From: Bacteroidales bacterium
GTDB taxonomy: Bacteria > Bacteroidota > Bacteroidia > Bacteroidales > UBA932
Assembly (NCBI GenBank): GCA_017477465.1
Contig: JAFUVU010000029.1
Location: 1-64,000 of the forward strand
Length of the DNA stretch: 64,000 bases
Direction of reading: 5' to 3'
The notes beneath the pieces were generated by a model that searched no databases, had not been told where the DNA came from, and worked only from the letters and a program-made list of their open reading frames with translations. Below are positions 48,155-57,479 of this stretch, one piece after another. The stretch's first letter is position 1. Every line of letters starts with the position of its first letter. Position numbers and translations under genes: made by a program.

Positions 48155-48751
48155 TTATGATGACAACAATGGATTATATGCATTGTCTTCGGCCAGTGCT
48201 TTTTGATAGCACTCGCGGCAGAGGGGCTCGTAGGTGTCCTTCTCACCGAGGACCACCAGCTTCTTGGAAGCGGAAAGCCTGTGGGAATGGTTGGCAAGGG
48301 AGCCGCAGCGCACGCAAATTGCGTGAACCTTCTGTACGTCCTCCGCTATGGCCATAAGGCCGGGCATAGGGCCGAAGGGTTTGCCGAGATAGTCAGTATC
48401 TAGACCTGCGATGATGACGCGGACGCCACGGGCCGCCAGCTGCTGGCAGACATCGATGATGCTGTCGTCGAAGAACTGGGCCTCATCTATGCCGACTACC
48501 TGGACATCCTCCTCAATCTGGAGCATGCGGGAGGGCGATTTTATGGGGGTGCAGGAAATGCTGTGGGAGTCGTGCGAGACTACGTCCAAATCGGAATAGC
48601 GCTTGTCTATAGTGGGTTTGAAAGTGGCTATTTTTTGCTTTGCAAACTGTGCGCGTTTAAGCCTTCTGATGAGTTCTTCCGTTTTGCCGGAGAACATGGA
48701 GCCGCAAATAACCTCTATGCAGCCTGATTTTTTTGCATTTTCCAAAAACAT
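48155..48751 (-). CDS. tdk: Thymidine kinase (type II)
   Basis: A 198-residue thymidine kinase. Walker A is [18 protein letters not shown] near residue 17; the Asp-Glu of [12 protein letters not shown] serves Mg2+/catalysis; the lasso with two Cys pairs (CVRCGS and CREC) forms the structural zinc site. It salvages thymidine to dTMP. Single-gene unit with promoter and terminator. Confidence 0.97.
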   Translation of the reverse strand: MFLENAKKSGCIEVICGSMFSGKTEELIRRLKRAQFAKQKIATFKPTIDKRYSDLDVVSHDSHSISCTPIKSPSRMLQIEEDVQVVGIDEAQFFDDSIIDVCQQLAARGVRVIIAGLDTDYLGKPFGPMPGLMAIAEDVQKVHAICVRCGSLANHSHRLSASKKLVVLGEKDTYEPLCRECYQKALAEDNAYNPLLSS

Positions 48752-48788
48752 TTCCGTAACTTTGTTAGGTGTTGTACACGCAAATATA
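48731..48788. promoter_or_regulatory. Overlapping divergent promoters, tdk and coiled-coil gene
   Basis: Plus strand: TTTTG (48731-48735), 21-nt spacer, TAACTTTG (48757-48764), serving the gene at 48796. Minus strand: TATATTTG (48781-48788), serving tdk at 48751. The two transcription units initiate across each other, so they could interfere. Confidence 0.6.
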
Positions 48789-48795
48789 GCAAATT

Positions 48796-49461
48796 ATGGA
48801 GAAAAGTCATACAGAAATTCTAATTTCAGTCAAAGAAGAAATAGAGGACCTGAAAGCCCGCCTGTCGGCCCTGGAAGAGAGGCTCTCCCTTCTGGAATCG
48901 GCAGAGCTTCAAACAGATGCGCCCGAGGAGGAGCCGGAGCCACAAGTTGAGGAGCCGGAGGCCCCTATTGCAGAAGCAGAAGAGCCGGAAGCAGTTGACA
49001 TGGAAGTAATTACCGACGGTCCGGACGATCTTCCCCCGATGCCGGAGACAGTGGCGGAAGGCCCCGCCGACGATGCCGTTGACTTTTCCGAAATAGAATT
49101 AGGCGAAGCAGAAGAGCTTCCGCCATCCGCCCATGCCCAAGCGGAGGTCAAGCTTGCTCCTCCGGTGGCAAAAGCCCCTGCAGCGGATGATCCCACAGCC
49201 AATCTTCCCTGGCGCAAAGACAGGCCCGGCCTTCCGGTGAAGAATATCCGCAGCGGCATAAGCCTTCTGGACAGGGCGCTTTTCATCGGCACTCTGTTTG
49301 GGGAAGATGCGGATTTGTATGACGCCACGCTGCAGGAACTCAACAATATGCAGACTCTGGATCAGGCAATCAGCTACGTCAGGACCCATTTCCCGGATTG
49401 GAAGATGGACTCCAGCCCTGTATATCACTTCATGATGTCGGTTCGCAAAAAACTCGGATAA
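48796..49461 (+). CDS. Coiled-coil protein of unknown function
   Basis: A 221-residue protein in three parts. Residues 1-35 are a heptad-like coiled coil (SVKEEIEDLKARLSALEERL). Residues about 36-130 are very acidic, rich in Glu, Pro and Ala. The C-terminal domain (about 145-221; SGISLLDRALFIGTLFGEDA, then NMQTLDQAISYVRTHFPDW) is compact and looks conserved in Bacteroidota hypotheticals. I do not recognise a function. Its stop codon overlaps the rsmI start (TAATG). Confidence 0.7.
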   Translation: MEKSHTEILISVKEEIEDLKARLSALEERLSLLESAELQTDAPEEEPEPQVEEPEAPIAEAEEPEAVDMEVITDGPDDLPPMPETVAEGPADDAVDFSEIELGEAEELPPSAHAQAEVKLAPPVAKAPAADDPTANLPWRKDRPGLPVKNIRSGISLLDRALFIGTLFGEDADLYDATLQELNNMQTLDQAISYVRTHFPDWKMDSSPVYHFMMSVRKKLG

Positions 49462-50195
49462 TGGCAGGCAAACTTTACATAGTCCCCACCCCCGTGGGCA
49501 ATCTGGACGACATGACGCTCCGCGCCATCCAAGTGCTGAAGGAAGCCGATCTGATCCTTGCCGAGGACACCCGCACATCGTCGGTGCTGCTCAAGCACTT
49601 CGACATACATCGGCCACTTCAGAGCCATCATAAATTCAACGAGCATCAGACCGTGCAGGTGGTGAAGGAGAGGATACTTAGCGGCCTCAACGTCGCGCTG
49701 GTAAGCGATGCCGGAACGCCCGGCATCTCGGATCCTGGATTTCTGCTTGCCCGCACCTGCGCGGCAGAAGGAATTGAGGTTCAAACACTTCCCGGAGCAA
49801 CCGCCTGCATTCCCGCTATTGTTTCCAGCGGTCTTCCGTGCGACAAGTTCTGCTTCGAAGGTTTCCTGCCACAGAAGAAGGGCAGGCAAACGCAGCTTAG
49901 CGCCCTCGCGACGGAACCCCGCACCATGGTTTTTTATGAATCGCCGTACAGGCTTGTGAAAACACTGGAACAGATGGCCCTTTTCTTTGGGCCGGAGCGC
50001 CAGTGTTCAGTAGCCAGGGAAATCTCCAAAGTGCACGAAGAGCACAGAAGAGGCACTTTGCAAGAAGTGGCCGACTGGTTCCGTGAACATGAGCCAAAAG
50101 GCGAAATTGTAATAGTCGTCGCCGGTGCCCCGCCGGCAAAAGCAGAAAAGAAGAAGCGTTATGGACAAGGGGACAACTCCGGGCAGGAGCCGTAG
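49461..50195 (+). CDS. rsmI: 16S rRNA (cytidine1402-2'-O)-methyltransferase RsmI
   Basis: About 244 residues. The N-terminus KLYIVPTPVGNLDDMTLRA and the downstream LILAEDTRTSSVLLKHFDI, VALVSDAGTPGISDPGFLL and GLPCDKFCFEGFLPQKKGR are the RsmI/tetrapyrrole methylase signatures. ATG 49461 gives the canonical start. It overlaps the following helix-hairpin-helix gene by 35 nt. Confidence 0.95.
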   Translation: MAGKLYIVPTPVGNLDDMTLRAIQVLKEADLILAEDTRTSSVLLKHFDIHRPLQSHHKFNEHQTVQVVKERILSGLNVALVSDAGTPGISDPGFLLARTCAAEGIEVQTLPGATACIPAIVSSGLPCDKFCFEGFLPQKKGRQTQLSALATEPRTMVFYESPYRLVKTLEQMALFFGPERQCSVAREISKVHEEHRRGTLQEVADWFREHEPKGEIVIVVAGAPPAKAEKKKRYGQGDNSGQEP

Positions 50196-51078
50196 TCCGC
50201 TCTCTGCCAGTTTCATAACGGGCGCCATCGCCCTGGTTTTCCTTGTAATCGGCTATCAGGTGGCTTTGTTCGTTCACAAAGCTGCAGCCACGGCTTTGCT
50301 TGCCAAGCGCGACAAGCCGGACACCGTGTTCGTCGTGGACCGCACTCTGGCAGAAGAGCTTATCGGCAATGCTGCCAAGCCGGAGGAGGCAGAAGCCGCA
50401 AAGCCTGTCATTATAAGGCGCAGCGCGGCACATTCAACCGATGCCGTGAAAGTGCGCGAAAAGCTCGGCCCGAGAAAGGTGGAAAGCTTCCGCTTCAATC
50501 CCAACACAGTTTCGATTGAAGACCTGCAGCGCCTGGGATTCTCTGAGAAGCAGGCCGCTTCCATAGACCGCTATCGGCAAAAAGGCGGACGATTCCGCCG
50601 CGCATCGGACTTTGCCAAAAGCTACGTGGTCGCGGACAGCGTATATGAGCGCCTCAAGCCTTTCATCGACATCCCCCTGCTGGACATAAACAAGGCCGAC
50701 AGCACCGCGCTTCTGGACTTGCCCGGGATAGGCCCTTACTTTGCGGGTAAAATAGTGCAGTACAGAAAACGGCTGGGCGGCTACTCCTGCAGCGAGCAGT
50801 TAATGGAGATTTATCATTTTGACAAGGAGAAGTATGACGGGCTCAAAGACCTTGTCAAGTGCTCTCCCCCGGTTCCTTACGACATCTGGAACATCCCGGA
50901 GGACTCCCTTTCGCAGCATCCTCACATTTCAAGGCAGGAGGCACATTCGATAGTCCTGTTCCGGCAGCACCACACCGCCGCAGAATGCACTCTGGAGGGC
51001 ATGAAAAAGGCCGGCATACTGTCGGAAGAACATTACGCCGGCCTGTCTCGCTGCAAACTTGCAAGTAAGCAATTTTAG
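50161..51078 (+). CDS. Membrane-anchored helix-hairpin-helix (ComEA-like) protein
   Basis: About 305 residues with one N-terminal transmembrane helix (about 20-40; [20 protein letters not shown]) and tandem helix-hairpin-helix units: [40 protein letters not shown] and a third weaker one ([15 protein letters not shown]). This resembles ComEA-like DNA-binding proteins, with three rather than one or two units. It may bind DNA outside the inner membrane. ATG 50161 is chosen; the upstream extension lies deep in rsmI. Convergent with recA. Confidence 0.78.
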   Translation: MDKGTTPGRSRSPLSASFITGAIALVFLVIGYQVALFVHKAAATALLAKRDKPDTVFVVDRTLAEELIGNAAKPEEAEAAKPVIIRRSAAHSTDAVKVREKLGPRKVESFRFNPNTVSIEDLQRLGFSEKQAASIDRYRQKGGRFRRASDFAKSYVVADSVYERLKPFIDIPLLDINKADSTALLDLPGIGPYFAGKIVQYRKRLGGYSCSEQLMEIYHFDKEKYDGLKDLVKCSPPVPYDIWNIPEDSLSQHPHISRQEAHSIVLFRQHHTAAECTLEGMKKAGILSEEHYAGLSRCKLASKQF

Positions 51079-52100
51079 TCCTGTACTTTGGCTAGGGCTT
51101 CGCGGATCTTGGTTTCTATTTCTTCGGCCAGTTCCGGGTTGTCTTGCATCAACTTCTTTGTTGCTTCGCGGCCTTGGGCCAGTTTGGACTCGCCATAGCT
51201 GAACCAGGAGCCGGACTTGCTGATGACGCCAAGCTCTACGCCCAAGTCCACGATTTCGCCCGAACGGGAGATGCCTTCACCGAAAACGATGTCGAATTCC
51301 GCTTTCTTGAAAGGCGGGGCCATCTTGTTTTTGACCACCTTCACCTTTACGTGGTTGCCCAGGGCATCGTCGCCGTCTTTGATTTGAGTTGTGCGGCGGA
51401 TGTCCAGACGTACGGAAGCGTAGAATTTGAGGGCGTTGCCGCCGGTGGTGGTTTCCGGATTGCCGAACATGATGCCGATCTTCTCCCTAAGCTGGTTGAT
51501 GAAGATGCAGCAGGTGTTTGTCTTGGAAATATTTGCCGTGAGCTTGCGCAGGGCCTGGGACATGAGGCGTGCCGGGAGGCCGACTTTGTTGTCGCCCATC
51601 TCACCTTCAATTTCCGCCCTTGGAGTGAGGGCTGCGACGGAGTCTATCACTACGATGTCAACTGCGCCGGAACGGATAAGATTATCGGCAATTTCTAGGG
51701 CCTGCTCGCCATTGTCCGGCTGGGAAATAAGCAGGGTGTCAAGGTCCACGCCAAGGGATTTGGCGTAGCTGCGGTCGAAGGCATGTTCGGCATCTATGAT
51801 GGCTGCGATGCCGCCCACCTTCTGTGCCTCCGCTATTGCGTGGATTGCCAGGGTTGTTTTACCGGAGCTTTCCGGTCCGTAAATTTCTATTATGCGGCCT
51901 TTGGGGTATCCGCCGATGCCAAGGGCATGATCAAGGGAGATGGAGCCGCTGGGGATAACCTGGGAGGAATCCCATTCGGGCTGGTCGCCAAGTTTCATGA
52001 TGGTGCCTTTGCCATAGTCTTTTTCAATTTTGTCGATGGTTGCCTGGAGCGCCTTTAGTTTGGCTGCGTTGTTCCCGGCTTCTACTGCTTCTTTTGCCAT
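51075..52100 (-). CDS. recA: Recombinase RecA
   Basis: About 341 residues. Walker [20 protein letters not shown], the [20 protein letters not shown] strand, loop L2 and [20 protein letters not shown] are intact. It forms filaments on single-stranded DNA for recombination and SOS induction. ATG 52100 matches the usual MAKEAVE-like N-terminus. Its last 4 nt overlap the end of the convergent helix-hairpin-helix gene. Confidence 0.98.
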   Translation of the reverse strand: MAKEAVEAGNNAAKLKALQATIDKIEKDYGKGTIMKLGDQPEWDSSQVIPSGSISLDHALGIGGYPKGRIIEIYGPESSGKTTLAIHAIAEAQKVGGIAAIIDAEHAFDRSYAKSLGVDLDTLLISQPDNGEQALEIADNLIRSGAVDIVVIDSVAALTPRAEIEGEMGDNKVGLPARLMSQALRKLTANISKTNTCCIFINQLREKIGIMFGNPETTTGGNALKFYASVRLDIRRTTQIKDGDDALGNHVKVKVVKNKMAPPFKKAEFDIVFGEGISRSGEIVDLGVELGVISKSGSWFSYGESKLAQGREATKKLMQDNPELAEEIETKIREALAKVQD

Positions 52101-52143
52101 AATCTGTAAATTTAATGTTGCGGGCATCCTGATACCGCAAGCA

Positions 52144-52151
52144 CAAAGATA
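52144..52151 (-). promoter_or_regulatory. -7 box of recA
   Basis: TATCTTTG on the minus strand, 43 bp before the start codon. The leader contains TTGCGG...CCGCAA, a small hairpin. I see no clear LexA-type palindrome. Confidence 0.6.
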
Positions 52152-52152
52152 A

Positions 52153-52180
52153 GAAAAAAAAGCGCCGGTAAAACCGACGC
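52153..52180 (-). terminator. Terminator after the CapD-type gene
   Basis: Minus strand GCGTCGG, TTTTA loop, CCGGCGC (52162-52180), then a run of T (52154-52160). It touches the recA promoter, so it insulates recA from read-through. Confidence 0.85.
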
Positions 52181-52193
52181 CTCTCAAAAAAAA

Positions 52194-54167
52194 TCAGTTT
52201 TCTGTATCCAGCTGTTCGTAAACGGAATTGTTGGACTTGTACTCCGGCACTATCTGCTTCATTTTGCGGACGGTAGCCATGTCGTCAAACTGTTTTGAAA
52301 TCTCTATCAGCTCGTCAATTTCTTTGGAGACTTGGTCGTAATCGTATTCCCTAACCTGGGCGATGCGGATTTTTTCGTGGAAGGTGGGCTTGGTGCCTTC
52401 GTTCTCGTTCAGGACTTCTTCATAGAGCTTTTCACCTTCCCTCAGACCTGTGTAAACGATTTCAACATTCTTTGCATTGGAAAGGGCTATCATACGCTTG
52501 GCCAGATCGGCAATTTTTACAGGCTGACCCATGTCGAAGACGAAGATTTCGCCGCCTGCGCCCTTTGTGCCGGCTTCGAGGACCAATCGGCAGGCTTCGG
52601 GGATAAGCATGAAGAAGCGGACTATCCTTTCGTCCGTCACTGTTACCGGGCCGCCGTTTTTGATTTGCTCCTTGAACAGAGGAATCACAGAGCCGTTGGA
52701 CCCAAGGACATTGCCGAAACGTGTGGTGACAAACTGAGTATATTCCGGTCTTCCAGACGACTGGCGGGCCATGGCCTCACGGTTGAGCTTGCGGTCCAGG
52801 CTTTGGACATAGATTTCGCAAATACGTTTGGAACAGCCCATTACGTTTGTAGGATTGACCGCCTTGTCGGTAGAAATCATCACAAACTTCTTGGCGCCGT
52901 ATTTTACGCTGAGATCGGCAATGACTTTGGTGCCATAGACGTTGTTGAGGACGGCTTCGCTGGGATTGTCTTCCATCATTGGCACATGCTTGTAGGCTGC
53001 GGCGTGGAAGACGAAGTCCGGCTTGAAGGAGCTGAAGATATATTCCATGCGCGTGCGGCGGCTGATGCTGGTGACTACCACCTCGCACTCTACGTCGGGA
53101 TAATCTTTGGCCATCATCAGGCGGATGTCGTGCTGGGGCGTTTCGGCCTGGTCTATGAGCATCAGCTTTGCTGGGGCCGCCTGGGCCACCTGACGCACTA
53201 TTTCAGAGCCGATGGAGCCAGCCGATCCGGTGATGAGGACCCGCTTCCCGCACAGCTGCTCCTGGATGGATTTCATATCAACCCTGATTTCCGAACGAGG
53301 GAGAAGGTCCTCCACGCTCACTTCCTTGAGCTGGATGTTGTCCATATCCTCGTCCAGGAGTTCGCCGTTGCGCACATTGGCTTCCTTGGCTTCATGGGCC
53401 ATGTAAATCTTGACTCCGGCCGATATAAGGATATCCTGAATCTTTTGGTTCTCACGGAATTCGTTCACCCTTAGCGGGCTGACCAGCACTGCCTGAATCT
53501 TTTCCTTCTTGACTATGGTTGCGATGTCGTCGTTAAGGGTATAGACAGGCACGCCCAGAAGCTTCATGTCCTTGATTCTGTGCTCGTGGGAGATGAAGCC
53601 GCGCACATCGAACTGCATGGGGCTCTGGGAGCGGACATTCTTGGCAAGGCCCACGCCGCCGGTGAGGGCGCCATAGATGAGCGAACGCTGTGCCCTCGAG
53701 TCCGAATTTGAAATGTCGAACAGTATTTTCACCAGCACGCGCATGCCCCACATCAGCATTGTCGCAAGGGCAAAAGTGACGATGGTATTGGCCACCGAAA
53801 GGGCGCTGATGTACTCTATCCCCTGCCAAATGCCGATAAAGGAGACTAGCAGCGAAAGGGCGAGAGATACCAGATTGGCATAGGCGATTTTAAGGAGGTC
53901 GATGAAGCTGGAATAACGCAGAACGCCCGAATAAGTACGGAAAATCCTTGCGCCTACCCAGCCGAGCAGTGAATAAACCAGTGCAGTGATGAATACTGCA
54001 TTATGGTGCTCGTATGTGATTTGAGACCTATTTGTGAGCCAGTATGAGAAAATGGCCGATACAAGTATAATCACAGTATCTGCAAGCAGGATTACCCAAT
54101 ATGGCAATACCCTGCGGCTGAAATACCAGGAGGATATCTTCTTCAGAAGATCTGTATCTTTATTCAT
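52194..54167 (-). CDS. CapD/WbpM-type nucleoside-diphosphate-sugar dehydratase
   Basis: A 657-residue membrane enzyme. Four or so N-terminal helices (about 20-145), a CoA-binding-like Rossmann region (about 150-290) and a C-terminal extended SDR domain with GSAGSIGSEIVRQV and FHAAAYKHVPMMEDNPSEA, then KFVMISTDKAVNPTNVMGCS. The family removes water at C4/C6 of UDP-GlcNAc to make precursors of capsule or O-antigen sugars. The Lys-containing STDKA motif replaces the usual Tyr-x-x-x-Lys, as in WbpM. It stands alone, not in a polysaccharide cluster. Confidence 0.93.
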   Translation of the reverse strand: MNKDTDLLKKISSWYFSRRVLPYWVILLADTVIILVSAIFSYWLTNRSQITYEHHNAVFITALVYSLLGWVGARIFRTYSGVLRYSSFIDLLKIAYANLVSLALSLLVSFIGIWQGIEYISALSVANTIVTFALATMLMWGMRVLVKILFDISNSDSRAQRSLIYGALTGGVGLAKNVRSQSPMQFDVRGFISHEHRIKDMKLLGVPVYTLNDDIATIVKKEKIQAVLVSPLRVNEFRENQKIQDILISAGVKIYMAHEAKEANVRNGELLDEDMDNIQLKEVSVEDLLPRSEIRVDMKSIQEQLCGKRVLITGSAGSIGSEIVRQVAQAAPAKLMLIDQAETPQHDIRLMMAKDYPDVECEVVVTSISRRTRMEYIFSSFKPDFVFHAAAYKHVPMMEDNPSEAVLNNVYGTKVIADLSVKYGAKKFVMISTDKAVNPTNVMGCSKRICEIYVQSLDRKLNREAMARQSSGRPEYTQFVTTRFGNVLGSNGSVIPLFKEQIKNGGPVTVTDERIVRFFMLIPEACRLVLEAGTKGAGGEIFVFDMGQPVKIADLAKRMIALSNAKNVEIVYTGLREGEKLYEEVLNENEGTKPTFHEKIRIAQVREYDYDQVSKEIDELIEISKQFDDMATVRKMKQIVPEYKSNNSVYEQLDTEN

Positions 54168-54196
54168 TTATAGTCCAAAGCTTTTAGATGTAAATG

Positions 54197-54204
54197 CAAA
54201 GGTA
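54197..54204 (-). promoter_or_regulatory. -7 box of the CapD-type gene
   Basis: TACCTTTG on the minus strand, 29 bp before the start codon at 54167. Confidence 0.55.
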
Positions 54205-54226
54205 ACAATTATTTTTGAATAAAATA

Positions 54227-55240
54227 TCAGCCTTGCATTTCCTCTTTCCAGATACGGTCGAAAACCCCTTTGAGAGCTGATTCATCAGCGATTATCTTTC
54301 GCAGCTGTTCCAGTTTGGCGGCATTGGGAGATTCGGGAATCCATAATTTCAGGTATCCGCCGTAATAGTATTTTTCATGCAGATGTTCCACTGTGCGCAT
54401 CCAGTGCCCTTCTTTGTCAAGTTCGGGATAATGCGACAGGCCGAACTGCACCGTACGGCGGATTATCTGCTCCGGTTCGATAAGCCGGTCGGCCTCCGCC
54501 ACCAATCGGCCATAGATGCTGCGGGGCTCATGGTCCGAGGAGGCGCGGTGGTCTTCGGCCGCCTGCGCGATTGTCTCCGTCTGCTCCGGGCCGAACCATT
54601 CGCCGAGCCTTGCCATCCCGCGGATAATGCGTCCGCTTTCAAGATGATGAGTCTTGCGGTCCACTTCCAGGCCAAGGTCATGGCACGCCGCTGCAGCATA
54701 AAGGATATTGCGATCGACGGGGTAAAAGGCCGCCATCTGCAATGCCCGCTGCACAACGCTCCTGGCGTGGTCTTCCCGATGCGCCTTGTCGAAGGCGGCG
54801 TAGCGTGGAATAATCTCCGCCTCCACAAAGGCCGACAGACGCTCATCGACACCCAGCAGCTCTGCGGCCAGGACCGGGAGAAGCTGCTCGTCGGCAGGAA
54901 GCCAGCGCACTTCGTTTAAACGCGGGTAGTCCAGCCATTTAGCCGCTTCATGCTCATTCAGGTGCATCTGCTCCGAAGAAAGGGCGCACAGATAGCAATG
55001 CATGAGAAGGTGGAATTCGGGATAGTCCCACTCTATGGTCCTCAGATGCTTTTCAACCCTTATATCGGCATTCAATTCTTCGCGGATTTCTCTTTTCAGG
55101 GCCTGCTCTCCCGTCTCCCCCGCTTCCATTTTCCCGCCCGGGAACTCCCACCAATCCTTCCATGGGCCGTAGCCCCTCTGAGTGGCGAAAATCGAGTCGC
55201 CTTTACGTATTATGGCCGCTACTACTTCTATGGTTTTCAT
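54227..55240 (-). CDS. NUDIX hydrolase-HD domain fusion
   Basis: A 337-residue protein. Residues 1-130 are a MutT-like NUDIX domain with a complete box at G36-L56 (G-X5-E-X7-REIREEL). Residues about 140-325 are an HD metal-dependent hydrolase domain: HREDHARSVV (first His), AAACHDLGLEV (HD), then EDHRASSDHEP and EADRLIEPEQ. The first part would hydrolyse a nucleoside triphosphate such as 8-oxo-dGTP; the second a phosphoester. The pairing in one chain suggests two steps on a nucleotide, which is inference. It overlaps the double hydrolase gene by 4 nt. Confidence 0.88.
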   Translation of the reverse strand: MKTIEVVAAIIRKGDSIFATQRGYGPWKDWWEFPGGKMEAGETGEQALKREIREELNADIRVEKHLRTIEWDYPEFHLLMHCYLCALSSEQMHLNEHEAAKWLDYPRLNEVRWLPADEQLLPVLAAELLGVDERLSAFVEAEIIPRYAAFDKAHREDHARSVVQRALQMAAFYPVDRNILYAAAACHDLGLEVDRKTHHLESGRIIRGMARLGEWFGPEQTETIAQAAEDHRASSDHEPRSIYGRLVAEADRLIEPEQIIRRTVQFGLSHYPELDKEGHWMRTVEHLHEKYYYGGYLKLWIPESPNAAKLEQLRKIIADESALKGVFDRIWKEEMQG

Positions 55241-56973
55241 TCTTCAGTCAGGATATTCGAGGTATAAAAATACTCCTTGATACGGTCCATCCAGGTGTAA
55301 CTGCCCGTGCCGGGAGAGGCTTTCCGCTGGAAGCAATGTCCCCGGGTAGCAAGGGTATGAAGCTCACACTGAATGCCCATGGCCCTCATCTTTTCCCATA
55401 CACGCACCGAGCCCATGGGCGACCAGGAATCGGCATCTCCGTGAATCAGAAGCATAGGAGCGGTGTCAAGGTCAAAGGAGAACTCCGGAGCTAGATAAAG
55501 CCCGTCGGCATTGCCCTTCGTGGTATTGAACTGCTCAAAACCGTCGCTGAGAACATAAGCAGGATATATGCCGATGCCCCACTGGACCTTGCATGAGACC
55601 TTGTCGATGTCGTCGATGGGCCTGTAGGAGCTATGCCTTGACGACGTCACGCCCATGAGTGTCAGATGCCCGCCGGCGGAAGAGCCCATGATGCCGATTC
55701 TGTCCGGATTCAGTCCCCTGCCGGCCGCCTCGCTGCGGACTATGCGTATGGCGCGCTGCAAATCTTGCCAGGCCGTGGTATGTTTGGCCAGACCGCCTTC
55801 GGGGTGGGGTGTACGGTATTTCAGAGTTACCACAGTGACACCCAAGTTGTTAAGATAACGCCTTATAGGAGCCACTTCAAAATCATCGGGATTATTGCCG
55901 GTATAGGAGCCGCCGGAATAGACAATCTGTATGGCGTCCGTCTTTTTCACCGCCGGAATATGCCATTCGATATAAGGAACGCACTGATTCTCCCTGAAGC
56001 AAGGGGTTTTACCCTCCGGCCATACGTCTTCCTTGAAATAATCGGCACGGTCGACGTCCGATACCACCCTGTCCATCAATCGGACTTCCGGCTCGACAGG
56101 GCCAAGATAGCCCATCTGCCTCATGAATTCTATTCCCCTTTCAAGGCCGAAGGCACCGTGCCCTTTGCCGGGGTAGAGATGAAGCTCGGCCGGGATGCCC
56201 ATCCTTCGCAATTGCCGATATATCATTGTGGAACCGTTGGGAGAATAAGGGTCTTTACCGCCGTGATGAAGACTCAGCGGGCAGGTTTTTTCGTCGAATT
56301 TGAAAACGTCGCTAAGGCTCACGTCCGGGCCGTAACCCTCGCGCGTAGCCTTGGTGCCTGTTTCCGCATCCGATGTAACGTATGCAGGGGCGTTCAGAAT
56401 ACCCCAGTTGATGTGGCAGTCGATATCGTCAATCTTGTCTATTCGCTGATATGCAGGCGTTTGCGAATTCGCGGCCAGTAAAAGAGCCAGATGAGAGCCT
56501 GCCGACATGGATATCACGCCGATTTTCTCCGGGTCGAAGCCCCTTTTGGCGGCTTCACTCCTAACCATTCTGACGGCTCTCTGCCCGTCTTCCCATGCCG
56601 ACTGGTAAATAGGCAGGCCTTCGGGGCGGGGGGTCCTGTAAACGAAGTTCACGCACTGAACGCCAAGAGATAGAAAGCGTTTGCGCCACAGCTCGATAAG
56701 GGACACATCGCATGTGCTGTTATAGGCTCCGCCTGAGATGAGAATCATGCATACGTCATTGTCCACGGACGGGTCCGGAGCATCGTACCACTCCAGATAC
56801 GGGAATCGGTGTTTGTCTGCCTTGAAACCCGGGGCCTTTGACTCATCCGTCATAGCCGCAATCTGCCCTTTTTGGGCGTGGGGCATCTTGTTTTTGGGCC
56901 AGATGTATTCGCGCTGTCCGCCCCATGCCGGGATGGAACAGACAACAAGCAGTGCGACAAGTATTCTTTTCAT
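55237..56973 (-). CDS. Secreted protein with two tandem alpha/beta-hydrolase domains
   Basis: A 578-residue protein with a signal peptide (MKRILVALLVVCSIPAWGGQ) and two related BD-FAE-like hydrolase domains at about 30-290 and 300-575. Matching pieces are FVYRTPRPEGL / LKYRTPHPEGG, RAVRMVRSEAAKRGFDPEKI / RAIRIVRSEAAGRGLNPDRI and the nucleophile elbows SMSAGS (S157) and GSSAGG (S432). Each half keeps a late Asp and His (LHHGGKDPYSPNGS, GKGHGAF; IHGDADSWSPMGS, TRGHCF), so both may be active. It likely removes esters from a plant or glycan substrate. Confidence 0.85.
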   Translation of the reverse strand: MKRILVALLVVCSIPAWGGQREYIWPKNKMPHAQKGQIAAMTDESKAPGFKADKHRFPYLEWYDAPDPSVDNDVCMILISGGAYNSTCDVSLIELWRKRFLSLGVQCVNFVYRTPRPEGLPIYQSAWEDGQRAVRMVRSEAAKRGFDPEKIGVISMSAGSHLALLLAANSQTPAYQRIDKIDDIDCHINWGILNAPAYVTSDAETGTKATREGYGPDVSLSDVFKFDEKTCPLSLHHGGKDPYSPNGSTMIYRQLRRMGIPAELHLYPGKGHGAFGLERGIEFMRQMGYLGPVEPEVRLMDRVVSDVDRADYFKEDVWPEGKTPCFRENQCVPYIEWHIPAVKKTDAIQIVYSGGSYTGNNPDDFEVAPIRRYLNNLGVTVVTLKYRTPHPEGGLAKHTTAWQDLQRAIRIVRSEAAGRGLNPDRIGIMGSSAGGHLTLMGVTSSRHSSYRPIDDIDKVSCKVQWGIGIYPAYVLSDGFEQFNTTKGNADGLYLAPEFSFDLDTAPMLLIHGDADSWSPMGSVRVWEKMRAMGIQCELHTLATRGHCFQRKASPGTGSYTWMDRIKEYFYTSNILTEE

Positions 56974-57074
56974 GACAATATGGTTTTCAATGACAAATAT
57001 GGTAAAAAGCCCAAAATATAAAAACGCTCACGTATTTAAATGCCATTCTCCGAACAAACACTTATTTTATCAGT

Positions 57075-57395
57075 TTATACCATCTTCAGGCCTATCACTG
57101 ACGCGATGAGCGTCACAATGAAAAAAATACGCCAGAAGGTTGCGGGCTCCTTGAAAACCAGAATGCCGATAAGGACAGTGCCCACCGCACCGATTCCGGT
57201 CCACACAGGATATGCCGTGCCGATAGGAATAGTTTTAGTAGCCTTTGCGAGAAGAATCATGCTAAGGGCCGACACTACTACAAATCCCGCATACCATCCA
57301 AAGGCTTCCCAGCCTGCCGCCATCTTGGCTTTGCCCAGGCAAAAGGTGAATCCGCATTCACAGAGGCCCGCGACAATCAGAATAATCCAGTTCAT
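57075..57395 (-). CDS. Small multidrug resistance (SMR) family transporter
   Basis: A 106-residue, four-helix membrane protein. It begins MNWIILIVAGLCECGFTF with the conserved membrane Glu at position 13, and carries PIGTAYPVWTGIGAVGT, typical of the SugE/Gdx guanidinium-exporter branch. Functional SMR proteins are dimers; only one gene is present, so a dual-topology homodimer is expected. ATG 57395 is chosen over TTG 57413 as it gives the family N-terminus. Confidence 0.9.
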   Translation of the reverse strand: MNWIILIVAGLCECGFTFCLGKAKMAAGWEAFGWYAGFVVVSALSMILLAKATKTIPIGTAYPVWTGIGAVGTVLIGILVFKEPATFWRIFFIVTLIASVIGLKMV

Positions 57396-57456
57396 AACGA
57401 ATTGATGTCCCAACCGAGGGCTGCAGAATATCCGGCGTCTCCTTCCTGGGGAAGTG

Positions 57457-57464
57457 CAAAGATA
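57457..57464 (-). promoter_or_regulatory. -7 box of the SMR gene
   Basis: TATCTTTG on the minus strand, giving a leader of about 55 nt before ATG 57395. The leader holds a CTTCC/GGAAG hairpin, but I could not match it to a guanidine riboswitch class. Confidence 0.55.
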
Positions 57465-57479
57465 AGAATTTTAATTTGT

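Noticed and set aside
52332..53474. 380-codon plus-strand frame opposite the CapD-type gene
   Set aside because: Antisense shadow; the minus-strand protein has all family motifs.
57396..57456. Guanidine riboswitch in the leader of the SMR exporter gene
   Set aside because: There is a small hairpin, but I could not place the conserved loops of guanidine-I, -II or -III aptamers.
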